Assembly: GCA_017404985.1 (NCBI GenBank)
Contig: JAFRBK010000026.1
Coordinates: 1-64,000, forward strand
Reading direction: 5' to 3'
Length of the DNA stretch: 64,000 nt
Source: Clostridia bacterium
Lineage (GTDB): Bacteria; Bacillota; Clostridia; Christensenellales; Aristaeellaceae
Part shown: positions 37,203 through 45,559 of the stretch, piece by piece
Layout of the letters: each line of letters starts with the position of its first letter
Numbering within the stretch: position 1 is the stretch's first letter
Notes under the pieces: generated by a model
Told to the model about the DNA's origin: nothing
Database searches by the model: none
What the model saw: only the letters and a program-made list of their open reading frames with translations
Position numbers and translations under genes: made by a program

Positions 37203-37676
37203 ATGAAGACCTTGAAACGAATCGCTGCCATTCTTCTGGTTGCGGCCCTGATGATGCCGGTGGCTTCGGCGCTGGCTGCAACCTATTACCGGGTGAATAC
37301 CAGCTGGCTGAAGGCCCACAGTGAGCCTAAATACTCCGCCAAGGTGCTGGACAGCTATCGGCGGGATTTTGCTGTGACCGTGATCAAGAACCTGTCAGGC
37401 GGCTGGGCCAAGGTGCGTTTCCGTCCCGGCGGGCAGACGGCTTATGTCCAGAAAAAATACCTGACGGCCTGCAAGCGCTACACCGCTTATGTCAGCGAGG
37501 ACAAGACCAATCTTCGCCTCGGCCCGGCGACCAGCTTCAATTCCAAGGGCCAGCTGAAGAAGGGAACGAAGGTGACTGTGCTGACGCACGGCGCCGCCTT
37601 CGATTATGTGTCTACGCCGAAGGGGAAAGGATATATCCGGAATTCCTGCCTGTCCACCAAGAAGCCGAAAAAATAA
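37203..37676 (+). CDS. Secreted protein with two SH3-like domains
   Basis: A 157-aa exported protein. The signal (MKTLKRIAAILLVAALMMPVASALA) is followed by two bacterial SH3-type modules: YYRVNTSWLKAHSEPKYSAKVL to about residue 90, and YTAYVSEDKTNLRLGPATSFNSKG to the end. Such modules usually bind peptidoglycan. The tail is very basic (STKKPKK). The ATG at 37203 has GAGGTGG 5 nt upstream; the GTG at 37194 lies inside that site. Confidence 0.85.
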   Translation: MKTLKRIAAILLVAALMMPVASALAATYYRVNTSWLKAHSEPKYSAKVLDSYRRDFAVTVIKNLSGGWAKVRFRPGGQTAYVQKKYLTACKRYTAYVSEDKTNLRLGPATSFNSKGQLKKGTKVTVLTHGAAFDYVSTPKGKGYIRNSCLSTKKPKK

Positions 37677-37685
37677 GCCAGGATG

Positions 37686-37715
37686 AAAAAACGGGGAGGC
37701 GCGATGCCTCCCCGT
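37686..37715. terminator. Terminator between convergent secreted-protein genes
   Basis: ACGGGGAGGC pairs perfectly with GCCTCCCCGT around GCGAT. The A-run at 37686-37691 provides TTTTTT for the minus strand, so it mainly serves the gene at 37732-38346. Confidence 0.8.
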
Positions 37716-37731
37716 TCATGATTGGGCCGGT

Positions 37732-38346
37732 TTACTGAGTGACGCTGTAGTAACGGACGATCATGTGGATATAGTTCGAAGCGCCGAACAGCAGATACGT
37801 ATTGTCCCGATCAAAGCCGATCGGATCGGAATCCAGATTATCGATAAAATCCTTTCCGCTGGCGACGGTGGGCAGTTCCCGCATTTCGCCGGTCGCAGGA
37901 TCCACATTATCCAGGAAGGGAATATATTCATTGACTTCCTGGGTGAAAGTACCCAGATTAATCAGGGGGTGGAAGTCGTCGTCCAGGCTGATCAGGTATT
38001 CGCCGAACTCATTGGCCTGAAGCAGCACTTCATCCTCCAGGCCCGCATTGACCGTGCAGGTTTCGTTCACCAGGGAAACCGTTTGCACCGTGACTTCCTG
38101 GCCGTCGGAGACCAGAATATCGCCCTTCTTCAGCTTTTCCAGGTCCGCTTTGGCGTAGCGCTCAGCTTCATACAGGGTGAATTCAATCCTGCCGTTGCCG
38201 GCAGACCGGACGCTGGCCAGGACAAAGCGCCCTTCCAGACGGTTCACGTCGATCAGGGGAGAAAGGGGATTAACAATTTCCGCCAGGGAGGCGGCCACAG
38301 ACAGAGAAAGAATCAGAGCCATCAGGATGGCAACCAGTTTTTTCAT
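37732..38346 (-). CDS. Secreted protein of unknown function, 204 aa
   Basis: The signal is MKKLVAILMALILSLSVAASLA. The mature part begins with a beta-rich segment RFVLASVRSAGNGRIEFTLYEAERYAKADLEKLKKGD. That segment resembles GWFRLSVYSEDRYDGAQIENLKPWD in the protein at 57076-57825, including the following 'VNGxxYTV' or 'GQEVTV' strand, so the two form a small paralogous family of exported proteins. No known domain was recognised. A TATAAT lies at 38384-38379 on the minus strand without an obvious -35. Confidence 0.75.
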   Translation of the reverse strand: MKKLVAILMALILSLSVAASLAEIVNPLSPLIDVNRLEGRFVLASVRSAGNGRIEFTLYEAERYAKADLEKLKKGDILVSDGQEVTVQTVSLVNETCTVNAGLEDEVLLQANEFGEYLISLDDDFHPLINLGTFTQEVNEYIPFLDNVDPATGEMRELPTVASGKDFIDNLDSDPIGFDRDNTYLLFGASNYIHMIVRYYSVTQ

Positions 38347-38438
38347 GATGCAAACCTCCTTTGAAACAAATTCGTAATATTATAATAACACTTACTTTTT
38401 ATTTTGTCACCATTTTTGTAAAAATATTTCCAACAAAA

Positions 38439-38485
38439 ACAGCCGGTTCCTGATGCCCTGAGGGGGCGAATCAGGGACCGGCTGT
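38439..38485 (-). terminator. Terminator of the first double-glycine peptide gene
   Basis: ACAGCCGGTTCCTGAT pairs with ATCAGGGACCGGCTGT (one G-U) and on the minus strand is followed by TTTTTGTT. Confidence 0.85.
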
Positions 38486-38510
38486 TCATGACCGGGAGTA
38501 TTCGCGCTGC

Positions 38511-38771
38511 TTACAGCTTGATCCACAGCCATTCGCCGGTGCGGATCAGGTTGGTCTTATGGTCAATATGGGGATTCCAGGTGCGGATCTTCCGCCAGTC
38601 GGCAATGCCGTACTGCTTGGCGATCCTGATCAGGGTATCGGTCGCGGTGACCTTATGCTGGGTCCAGCCGGCCTTGTCGCGGCGCTTCTTGAAGGAAATT
38701 TTTCCGCCGGAAACCTCTTCCAGTTCTTCTTCGTTCAGTTCAGTAGCGTTGTTCATGATTTCGTCCGTCAT
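38511..38771 (-). CDS. Double-glycine leader peptide with LysM cargo (A)
   Basis: An 86-aa protein. The N-terminus (ELNEEELEEVSGG, ending at Gly23) is a classical double-glycine leader of the kind cleaved and exported by C39-peptidase ABC transporters. The predicted mature part is 63 residues and holds a LysM-like fold (HKVTATDTLIRIAKQYGIADW, then WNPHIDHKTNLIRTGEWLWI). Such leaders normally carry bacteriocins, so a wall-binding cargo is unusual. The start at 38771 has GAGGAGG 7-9 nt upstream. No C39 transporter is in the window. Its promoter region shares an element with two other such genes. Confidence 0.82.
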   Translation of the reverse strand: MTDEIMNNATELNEEELEEVSGGKISFKKRRDKAGWTQHKVTATDTLIRIAKQYGIADWRKIRTWNPHIDHKTNLIRTGEWLWIKL

Positions 38772-38841
38772 GGTTTTATCCTCCTCTAATCTTCCCCAAT
38801 TTTTTTGTATTTCTGCATCCGGTGATTCCCGGTTGCACTTA

Positions 38842-38869
38842 TTGATACGCTGCAAAAAGCGGGATGGCA
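38842..38869 (-). promoter_or_regulatory. Shared 28-nt element, copy A
   Basis: On the minus strand TGCCA (38869-38865), 14 nt, then GCGTATCAA (38850-38842). It lies 70 nt upstream of the peptide A start. Identical in layout to copies B and C with no gaps. It resembles a two-block promoter for an alternative sigma factor, or an operator. Confidence 0.7.
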
Positions 38870-38900
38870 GTAAAATGGAAAAAAACGTCAAAAATTTTTT

Positions 38901-41156
38901 TCAGGCGGTTTCACCGGCGGGGTCTGCCATGGACCAGGTGGGCGTGAACTCACTGCCGCCGTTCATTTTATAATACCCCTTGATGATTCTGTCTACGGCA
39001 ATCCGCGCTCCCTCTGAATCCGTTCCCAGAAGGATGACCAGGAACTGCTGCCGGCTGTAACGGGTCAGGACGTCCACATTCCGGATGGCCTGCCGGATGG
39101 ACTGCTCCATACAGAACATGGACTTTTCCAGGGCTTCCAGCTGCGGCCCGTCCCCGGTGGCGCTTTCCAGCGTGACCATCAACAGCAGGAACGGCTGCCC
39201 GAAACGCTTTTCCAGATTGGTAAAGAATTCATACATCTTCGCAAACTGCCTGTATTCCACATCCATAGCACCCTGGTAGTTTCCGCTGTCCCGGATGCCC
39301 TGGACGAGCCTGTTTACATCCACCAGCTCGTTTCCGAAGTCGTCGCTTTCCTCCTGGAAGAAACAGCAATCGCTTTTCCCGTTCTGCTTCACATGGTACA
39401 GGGCTTTGTCCGCCTTATTATACACGGCGGTGTAGGAATCGGCGGGCGTGCACATGACCATGCCGGCCGAGAGGGAAGAGACGGAGATTTCCGGATCCTC
39501 GTTTTTCTTCTCGCTGAACCGGTTCAGGATGGCCCGGACGCGGGTCTCCGCATCTTCCCGGGAGACGTTTTTCAAATACAGAAGGAACTCATCCCCGCCG
39601 AGCCGGCAGCTGAGGCTGTCCTTACCGCAGGACAGGATCGTTTCGCCCATCAGGCGGAGCGCACGGTCCCCGGCTTCATGGCCGCAGGTATCGTTGATCC
39701 GCTTCAGGTTATCCATATCGAAGAATACAAAGCAGCCCGGGTTTTCCTTCATGCAACCGGCGATTGCAGACTCTCCGGCGGTCCGGCTCATCAGGCCCGT
39801 GACAACATCCACCTGGCCCGCTGAAGTCTGGGAGGCAAAGGCTTCCATCACCTCCTGCAGCAGCACGGAGGGGATCTCCTTTTCCTGCTCTTCATTTTCG
39901 GAACCGTCATTGCTGACAATGGCATCCAGGGCGCCTTTCTGCCATAACGCCAGGAAGACATCGGTAAAGCGCGGATCAAACTGTTTTCCCCGCCCGGTCT
40001 GCAGCTCGCCCAGAATATGCTCCCTGGAGCAGGCTTTCCGGTATACGCGGTTGGAGCTCATCGCATCGAAGGCATCCGCAATCGCGACGATCCGGGCTTC
40101 CTCCGAAATTTCCTCCCCTTTCAGGCCCCGCGGATATCCTTTGCCGTCATACCGTTCATGGTGGCTGCGGGCAACGGTTTCCGCCTTTTCGATGATGATT
40201 TTGTCCCTCAGGATATCCCCGCCCATGCTGGTATGGGATTTGATAATTTCAAATTCGACGTCGGTCAGGCGGCGGGGTTTATTGAGAATGGAATCCGGGA
40301 CGCCGATTTTTCCGATATCGTGCAGCAGGGCGGCGTAGCGGAGATCATTCACCCGCTCCCGGCTCCAGCCCAGGGCTTCCGCAACGGCGACGGAATACTG
40401 GCTGACGCGGGTGGAATGGCCTTTGGTGTACGGATCCTTCGCGTCGATGGCGTTGGCCAGGGTCTGGATGGTCTGGAGGGACATCTGTTCGATCTTCCGG
40501 CTTCTTTCCTCCGCTACGGCGGTTTGCCGGGTTACTTCCTCATTCAGCCGGTTGGTATGGTCGATTTCGAAAAGCGCTGTCCTGTGGTACTGTACCATGG
40601 CCAGGATCGTAAAGGCGGAAAGGGAAGCGTACATCATCGGGAAACGCATGGAGAAAGAATCCATATAGTACTGCCGGATATTGCTGCCAAGGGGGGAATA
40701 AAACACCACAAAATAAAGAACGGAATAATATACGGAAAGCACAATCCCATAACGGATTCCGACAAAATAACACATGCCGATGGGGAGCAGAATGGACCAG
40801 AGAATGCCGGTTCCTTCCGCATAGCCGGTCAGGGCATAATACGTAAAAACGATGCAGCAGAACAGCGTAGGAATCATGACCGCCGCATTCCTGTTTTTCC
40901 TGAAATGGCTCAGATACGCGCAGCCGGCTCCGGCCAGGACGGTTACGCAGGACATGACGATTTTCGCCGTATTGACCGGCGGATTCACCAGGTTCATGAC
41001 GACGAGGGCGATTCCCAGGAACGCGGTGAAAACGCTGACCGACGTCAGCGCGGTCAGGTTGGCTTTCAGGCGGTCGCCCGTATAAATCGACCGGCCCAGG
41101 GTTTTCCACAAAGCCCCGAAGGAGCGCTGCCCTTCCTGCTTCCTTTCCTGTTTCAT
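38901..41156 (-). CDS. Membrane HD-GYP protein with GGDEF domains
   Basis: A 751-aa protein with about six N-terminal membrane helices (residues 30-195). An HD-GYP domain follows (about 225-400: KGHSTRVSQYS, LLHDIGKIGVPD, HHERYDGKGYPRGL). A GGDEF domain (about 450-600) has an intact RLGGDEFLLYL, and DMDNLKRINDTCGHEAGD matches the nucleotide-binding loop. The last 130 residues look like a second, degenerate GGDEF-like domain with RYSRQQFLVIL at the signature site. It may therefore both make and break cyclic di-GMP. The start has GAGGA 6 nt upstream. Confidence 0.9.
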   Translation of the reverse strand: MKQERKQEGQRSFGALWKTLGRSIYTGDRLKANLTALTSVSVFTAFLGIALVVMNLVNPPVNTAKIVMSCVTVLAGAGCAYLSHFRKNRNAAVMIPTLFCCIVFTYYALTGYAEGTGILWSILLPIGMCYFVGIRYGIVLSVYYSVLYFVVFYSPLGSNIRQYYMDSFSMRFPMMYASLSAFTILAMVQYHRTALFEIDHTNRLNEEVTRQTAVAEERSRKIEQMSLQTIQTLANAIDAKDPYTKGHSTRVSQYSVAVAEALGWSRERVNDLRYAALLHDIGKIGVPDSILNKPRRLTDVEFEIIKSHTSMGGDILRDKIIIEKAETVARSHHERYDGKGYPRGLKGEEISEEARIVAIADAFDAMSSNRVYRKACSREHILGELQTGRGKQFDPRFTDVFLALWQKGALDAIVSNDGSENEEQEKEIPSVLLQEVMEAFASQTSAGQVDVVTGLMSRTAGESAIAGCMKENPGCFVFFDMDNLKRINDTCGHEAGDRALRLMGETILSCGKDSLSCRLGGDEFLLYLKNVSREDAETRVRAILNRFSEKKNEDPEISVSSLSAGMVMCTPADSYTAVYNKADKALYHVKQNGKSDCCFFQEESDDFGNELVDVNRLVQGIRDSGNYQGAMDVEYRQFAKMYEFFTNLEKRFGQPFLLLMVTLESATGDGPQLEALEKSMFCMEQSIRQAIRNVDVLTRYSRQQFLVILLGTDSEGARIAVDRIIKGYYKMNGGSEFTPTWSMADPAGETA

Positions 41157-41207
41157 GCTGCTGTTCCTCAGTTGATTATTGATCTCACGTGTTTATTGAT
41201 TAAATTT

Positions 41208-41236
41208 ATTTTATCAGTACCCGGGAGCAAATGCAA
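41208..41236 (-). promoter_or_regulatory. Predicted promoter of the HD-GYP/GGDEF gene
   Basis: On the minus strand TTGCAT (41236-41231), 17-nt spacer and TAAAAT (41213-41208). Confidence 0.6.
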
Positions 41237-41312
41237 GATGGTTTTCCAATCACAGGAAGGGCAGAAAGGGGGCGGGCAACGAACCTGAACGCCGCCGGAG
41301 CGGAGACGGACG

Positions 41313-41351
41313 AAAAAAAACGGTCCGGAGCCCAGCCAGGGGCTCCGGACC
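41313..41351 (-). terminator. Terminator of the second double-glycine peptide gene
   Basis: GGTCCGGAGCCC pairs with GGGCTCCGGACC and on the minus strand is followed by TTTTTTTT. Confidence 0.9.
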
Positions 41352-41367
41352 TATCCATGAGGGAGGA

Positions 41368-41619
41368 TTATACCGGGATGTAGATATAATATCCGGCGCG
41401 AATGAAGTTCCGGTTGGAGATAATTCCAATGTTCACATTCATAATCGCCTGCACGGTGGTACGATAGGTGCCGGCAATCCCGCTCAGGCATTCACCGGAT
41501 TTGACTTTGTAGACGATGCATCCGGCCTTGTCGGGCAGGCGGGTCGGGGAACCGGCAGCGCCGCCGGAGACATTTTCCAGTTCTTCCTCATGCAGTTCGT
41601 TCAGTTTCATTTCATCCAT
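41368..41619 (-). CDS. Double-glycine leader peptide with LysM cargo (B)
   Basis: An 83-aa protein. The leader (ELHEEELENVSGG, ending at Gly20) is followed by a predicted mature part of 63 residues, the same length as peptide A. Both mature parts have DKAG at positions 9/10-12/13, followed by a LysM-like domain: here YKVKSGECLSGIAGTYRTT, then NVNIGIISNRNFIRAGYYIYIP. LysM domains bind GlcNAc-containing glycans such as peptidoglycan. AAGGAGG lies about 7 nt upstream of the ATG at 41619. It has its own terminator and the shared upstream element. Confidence 0.85.
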   Translation of the reverse strand: MDEMKLNELHEEELENVSGGAAGSPTRLPDKAGCIVYKVKSGECLSGIAGTYRTTVQAIMNVNIGIISNRNFIRAGYYIYIPV

Positions 41620-41686
41620 TATTGTTTCCTCCTTCCGCAGAGCGGTTTTTTTATCTTCAGGCACCGTTTTCGCTCGGTGTCATTTA

Positions 41687-41714
41687 TTGATACGCAGCGC
41701 CGGGCAGGATGGCA
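41687..41714 (-). promoter_or_regulatory. Shared 28-nt element, copy B
   Basis: On the minus strand TGCCA (41714-41710), 14 nt, GCGTATCAA (41695-41687), 67 nt upstream of the peptide B start. Flanks are also similar to copy A (TCC after TGCCA, TAAaTG after the second block). Confidence 0.7.
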
Positions 41715-41764
41715 GCAGTGATCGAAAACATTTTTTGAAATTAACGTCTCCGGATCATGCCGGA

Positions 41765-44044
41765 TCAGAAGGCCAGGGGGACGGAATCGGTATAATGGAT
41801 CCGGCCGGAGAGATCCGTCAGGCCGAAACAATACTGATAATTCCCGGCCGGGATGGTTTCCCAGCGGAGGGAAAGGCCTTCCGCCGGGACGGTGATGGCT
41901 TTTCCTTCATACTCCCGCTCGGTACCGTCGGAAGAAACCGCGGTGAAGAGCGGAGCGATTGACATCCCTGCCTCCAGCGGGATGAAACCGCGGATCGCGA
42001 AACCGGCTTCGTCATAGCCCTGGGTGGCGCCGAGGATGGCCGTGGTACCATCGGAAGACAGGCTGCCCAGCAGATACATCTTCAGGCCTCCGATGCGGGC
42101 AGGAATCACGAAGCGAACATTCCCGTTATCATCTCCGTAGAGGATTTCAGCCCGAACCATCTGGCCGTCCAGCACCGGCCAGGAACCGTCGAACATTGAG
42201 AAAATAAGCCCTGTGGACCAGTCGATGGTGGTTTCGCCCAGGTTGCCGAGGCGGACGGTCTCCTCACCGTTCCGGATGGACAGGATGCCGCTCGCGGAAG
42301 AAAGATGGTCCAGGTCGTTTTTATTCAACTGAATGGAATAGACCATCTGGGAGGTCAGTGTGGCAGAGGAGAAGTAATCGGAAGCGGTTTCCAGCACGCT
42401 TTCCGCGGGAACGGCTTCACTGACCCCGGCCTGGACATTCTGGTTTGGCTCGCCGGGCTGATAGTATTCGGCGCCGGGATTCAACAACCCGGCCCAGATG
42501 TTGTTCAGTGCAGCGGAGGCGGAAACCGGCGCAGGGGTGGCGGCAGCCGGCGGAGTGGATTCAGAGCCCAGCCCGGCCCAGATTCCGGAGACGGACGGCG
42601 TTGCAGAGGGACCGTTATTATATCCGGCCCAGATTCCGGAGGAGGTGGAGAGACCTTCCCAGATCGATCCGGAGGAGGTGTTCAGCCCGGCCCAAATATT
42701 GCCGCCGCAGGAATTATACGCGTCCTGAAAGGAACAGGTATCGCCATAGTATCCGTTCCAGATATCGCAGAAAGCGCCTGAACAGGAGCCGCCGTAGCCG
42801 CTTGTGCTGTAAAAATCAAAGGGGGTGTAGGAAGAAGCTGTCATAGCATAGCCCGATGCGGCCGTCTGGTTGGCCATGGATACTGCCAGGGCGGCATAGG
42901 AACCGAGTTCGGCACTGTAATGGGACAGAATCTCGCTTTTATCACTGGCAACCGTCGCGAAGGGCAGGAAGAAGGAAAGCCCGTGGGCGTGGGAAGCAAT
43001 ATCACCGGTTGTGCAGTTGTAGCATACCGCCTGCTGCGCCGCGTCCTTCAGGGCGGCGCATTCATTTGGAAGCAGGGCAGAGAACACCGTGCACATATCC
43101 TCCACATCCACCAGGTCAGAGGCATCGTAATCAGCGAATTCGCCGAAGGAAACCAGCTGCTGCCGGAGGCGGACTACGCCGGAAAAGTTACTGCTCAGTT
43201 CTGCGGACAGCGCTGCGCTGAAAGCGTTCGCAGCATCCATGACCGCGGGCATTTTGCCTGTGTCGACGACGGTCATGGTGGAGGTGGCGGAAAAGTGCCC
43301 CCTGGAGTTTTCCTCCACATAGGTATCAGCGATGGATTTGGCGATGGTTTCAGAGGAAAGGGCCGGGTTATCCACGATGGGCTTCATCCAGGCGTCATAA
43401 TTGAGGCCGGTACCGTTCACCAGCTCCTGGCTTACCACAGCGTAATTCGCAATGCCGGCCAGGTCGGCGCACAGGTCCACGCAGTTCATCAGGCAGCAGT
43501 CAAACCCGATGAGATCAAACCGGGTGCCGTTCAGCCCGGACTGCAGGCCGGTTTTCAGCTCGGAGAGCGAGAGGCTGTCATCCTGAAAATTCTGATCGTT
43601 GCACAGGCCGAGCACCGGGCCGCCGCCGTGATCCCAGAAAACCATCATATATCGTTTTGCGGGAGCGGCGGAGAGAGCAAAACGCAGGAAGTCAGCCAAC
43701 GTGGACGCGTCACCCATATTGCGGCGGCCGACATCTTTCAGCAACTCAGGGGCGTTAGCACCGAGACGGTAATACTGAACGCTGCGGGAAGAAATCCCGT
43801 ACCGCTTCCATTCCGTGCAGCCGCCGGTCGCAATCAGCACCTTCACTGTGCCGGAAGCACCGATCCCGGAGGAAATCATCTCCGCAATATCTTCGGTGGC
43901 CTGACCGTCATCGCTTTCCAGGTCTGACCCGCAGATATAGGCCAGGATAGTCAGCTCATTTTCCGCGGCTTCGGCGGGAACCGGGGCTGCCGAAACGGAA
44001 AAAAACAGCACGGCGGCCAGAACAAGGCAAAGGGCTTTTTTCAC
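41765..44044 (-). CDS. Secreted C11 (clostripain-family) peptidase with IWxG repeats
   Basis: A 759-aa exported protein. The GTG at 44044 is chosen because AAGGAGG sits 8 nt upstream and a good signal peptide follows (VKKALCLVLAAVLFFSVSAAPVPAEA). The C11 domain has YICGSDLES, MMVFWDHGGGP (His139) and IGFDCCLMNC (catalytic Cys184, with an extra Cys before it). A linker near residues 430-570 contains six short repeats with Ile-Trp-x-Gly (DIWNGYY, NIWAGLN, SIWEGLS, GIWAGYN, GIWAGLG, NIWAGLL) among Ser/Thr/Pro-rich stretches. The C-terminal part is beta-rich. Its only visible upstream signal is a terminator hairpin, implying control by readthrough. Confidence 0.87.
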   Translation of the reverse strand: MKKALCLVLAAVLFFSVSAAPVPAEAAENELTILAYICGSDLESDDGQATEDIAEMISSGIGASGTVKVLIATGGCTEWKRYGISSRSVQYYRLGANAPELLKDVGRRNMGDASTLADFLRFALSAAPAKRYMMVFWDHGGGPVLGLCNDQNFQDDSLSLSELKTGLQSGLNGTRFDLIGFDCCLMNCVDLCADLAGIANYAVVSQELVNGTGLNYDAWMKPIVDNPALSSETIAKSIADTYVEENSRGHFSATSTMTVVDTGKMPAVMDAANAFSAALSAELSSNFSGVVRLRQQLVSFGEFADYDASDLVDVEDMCTVFSALLPNECAALKDAAQQAVCYNCTTGDIASHAHGLSFFLPFATVASDKSEILSHYSAELGSYAALAVSMANQTAASGYAMTASSYTPFDFYSTSGYGGSCSGAFCDIWNGYYGDTCSFQDAYNSCGGNIWAGLNTSSGSIWEGLSTSSGIWAGYNNGPSATPSVSGIWAGLGSESTPPAAATPAPVSASAALNNIWAGLLNPGAEYYQPGEPNQNVQAGVSEAVPAESVLETASDYFSSATLTSQMVYSIQLNKNDLDHLSSASGILSIRNGEETVRLGNLGETTIDWSTGLIFSMFDGSWPVLDGQMVRAEILYGDDNGNVRFVIPARIGGLKMYLLGSLSSDGTTAILGATQGYDEAGFAIRGFIPLEAGMSIAPLFTAVSSDGTEREYEGKAITVPAEGLSLRWETIPAGNYQYCFGLTDLSGRIHYTDSVPLAF

Positions 44045-44063
44045 GGGCAGGACCTCCTTAACG

Positions 44064-44087
44064 AAAAAAACCGCCGTTTCCGGCGGG
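44064..44087 (-). terminator. Hairpin just upstream of the GTG-start C11 gene
   Basis: On the minus strand CCGCCG-GAAA-CGGCGG is followed by TTTTTTT, then within 4 nt by the AAGGAGG ribosome binding site. It ends the 180-aa gene and could attenuate the peptidase gene. Confidence 0.85.
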
Positions 44088-44099
44088 AAAATGCATGGT

Positions 44100-44642
44100 T
44101 CAGGTGACCGGGACAAAGGTGGCAAGAATGCTCTTGAACTGTTCGACCTGGTCCGCTGTCAGGGGATGGAACTTGTTGGCGTCCGCGGAATAGGCCATAA
44201 ACATGATGTAGTATCCGTTGGTGAGAGTATCGGCATAGATATACTCGGATTCACTGTCATCGCAGCGGATCAGCACGAAAGGAATGTTGCCGGCTTTAAT
44301 TGTGCCGATATATTCCGGCTTGTCATCCGCATAGGTCTCCATGACCTCCTGGGCATAGGCTTTCAGCTCTTCCTCGCTGGCGTTCCAGAGAGATTTATCC
44401 TTGGCATCTTCATCGTACAGGAGAAAGGATTCAATGACCAGGCCGGGCTCTTCCGGGGAAGCGACACAGCCGAGGTCTTCCATTCCGTCCTCCGTTTCCA
44501 TAACCTCCGTTTCAATCTCCCAGCCCTGCGGCAGGGTCAGGGTAAAGTACTTGGTCGAAAAGGTGACGCCGTCTGCCAGGGCGCCGACAGCCATAGCCAG
44601 AACCAGCGCCAGGGCAAGCAGCAAACCGGTGATTCGTTTCAT
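44100..44642 (-). CDS. Secreted protein of unknown function, 180 aa
   Basis: The signal (MKRITGLLLALALVLAMAVGALA) is followed by FSTKYFTLTLPQGWEIE, a start seen in exported PsbP- or DUF-type alpha/beta proteins. The rest has a strand-rich core and a C-terminal helix ending in FKSILATFVPVT. No catalytic motif was recognised. It is 55 nt upstream of a C11 peptidase gene on the same strand, separated by a terminator. A TATAAT is at 44693-44688 on the minus strand. Confidence 0.78.
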   Translation of the reverse strand: MKRITGLLLALALVLAMAVGALADGVTFSTKYFTLTLPQGWEIETEVMETEDGMEDLGCVASPEEPGLVIESFLLYDEDAKDKSLWNASEEELKAYAQEVMETYADDKPEYIGTIKAGNIPFVLIRCDDSESEYIYADTLTNGYYIMFMAYSADANKFHPLTADQVEQFKSILATFVPVT

Positions 44643-44740
44643 CTGAAAATCCTCCCTGTTTCATAGAATCAAGTTGCCACAACGAGCATTATATCACCGG
44701 ATGGGAAAAAAAACGAGAGGTTTTTTTGGTGCGTTTTCGG

Positions 44741-44769
44741 TTGTCCGGAAGGGGAAAAGCGGATATAAT
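44741..44769 (+). promoter_or_regulatory. Predicted promoter of the 231-aa gene and ybaK
   Basis: TTGTCC (44741-44746), 17-nt spacer and perfect TATAAT (44764-44769). Confidence 0.6.
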
Positions 44770-44845
44770 ACTAATACTCAAAGAAACCTGAGGTGAACGG
44801 AATAAAAACGCTCTGTGCAGCGGAAAACACCGGAGGATGATTGAT

Positions 44846-45541
44846 ATGAAACGCTGGATGGCCCTGTTCACTGTCCTGATGCTGCTGGCGGCCTGCATTC
44901 CCGGCCTGGCGGAAGCACCGGAGGAGACGGTTCCGGAGGGAAAACAGCTGATGACGCTGACGTTGCCGGATACGGAGACGATGCGGGATCCCGGATGGCA
45001 GCTGCTGGCCCATCAGCTGAACGGGAATTCCATCAGTTACCTGTCCCTGATTTCTGAAACGCTGGTTCGCTTCGCGGTATTCGGCGGAACCGATGAAGCA
45101 ATCGCCCATGCCCGGGAAGACATTCTGGAGTTTCTGCAGCTGGCCGGCATGGAGAAGGCGGCAGAAGAAATTCAAAAAACGGATTCTGACAGGGAAGACC
45201 GGATTATCCTCTTTTCATCCGTGCTGCAGGCGCTGACATCAGACCAGGCAACCTTATCTGTTTCTCCGGACCGGTCTTTTTCAGCGATTCAGGACCAGCG
45301 GCCGACGATTTTCCTGCTGATGAACCACGATCCGGAAACGGGGCTTTTACGGGGGTTGGCCCTGCTGGCGGACGGTGAGTGGGTGGATATTCTGCCTCTG
45401 TCCCAGACGGATGAAATCTGGCGTTATCCGGACCAGATTCTGAAGATTCTTTCCGGCCTTTCGCCGCTGGTCAATCCGGCGAATTACCGCACAGAGCGGC
45501 TGGAGCTTCCGCAGGCCGGGCTGGAGGCCATTACTTTTTGA
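44846..45541 (+). CDS. Secreted protein of unknown function, 231 aa
   Basis: The signal MKRWMALFTVLMLLAACIPGLA may include a lipobox-like LAAC. The mature region has a helical middle (EAIAHAREDILEFLQLAGMEKAAEEIQ) and a beta-rich C-terminal half (TIFLLMNHDPETGLLRGLALLADGEW). No family was recognised. The ATG at 44846 has GGAGG 9 nt upstream; the ATG at 44837 directly abuts that site. ybaK follows after 18 nt. Confidence 0.72.
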   Translation: MKRWMALFTVLMLLAACIPGLAEAPEETVPEGKQLMTLTLPDTETMRDPGWQLLAHQLNGNSISYLSLISETLVRFAVFGGTDEAIAHAREDILEFLQLAGMEKAAEEIQKTDSDREDRIILFSSVLQALTSDQATLSVSPDRSFSAIQDQRPTIFLLMNHDPETGLLRGLALLADGEWVDILPLSQTDEIWRYPDQILKILSGLSPLVNPANYRTERLELPQAGLEAITF

Positions 45542-45559
45542 GAAACGGGTGAAAAACGG

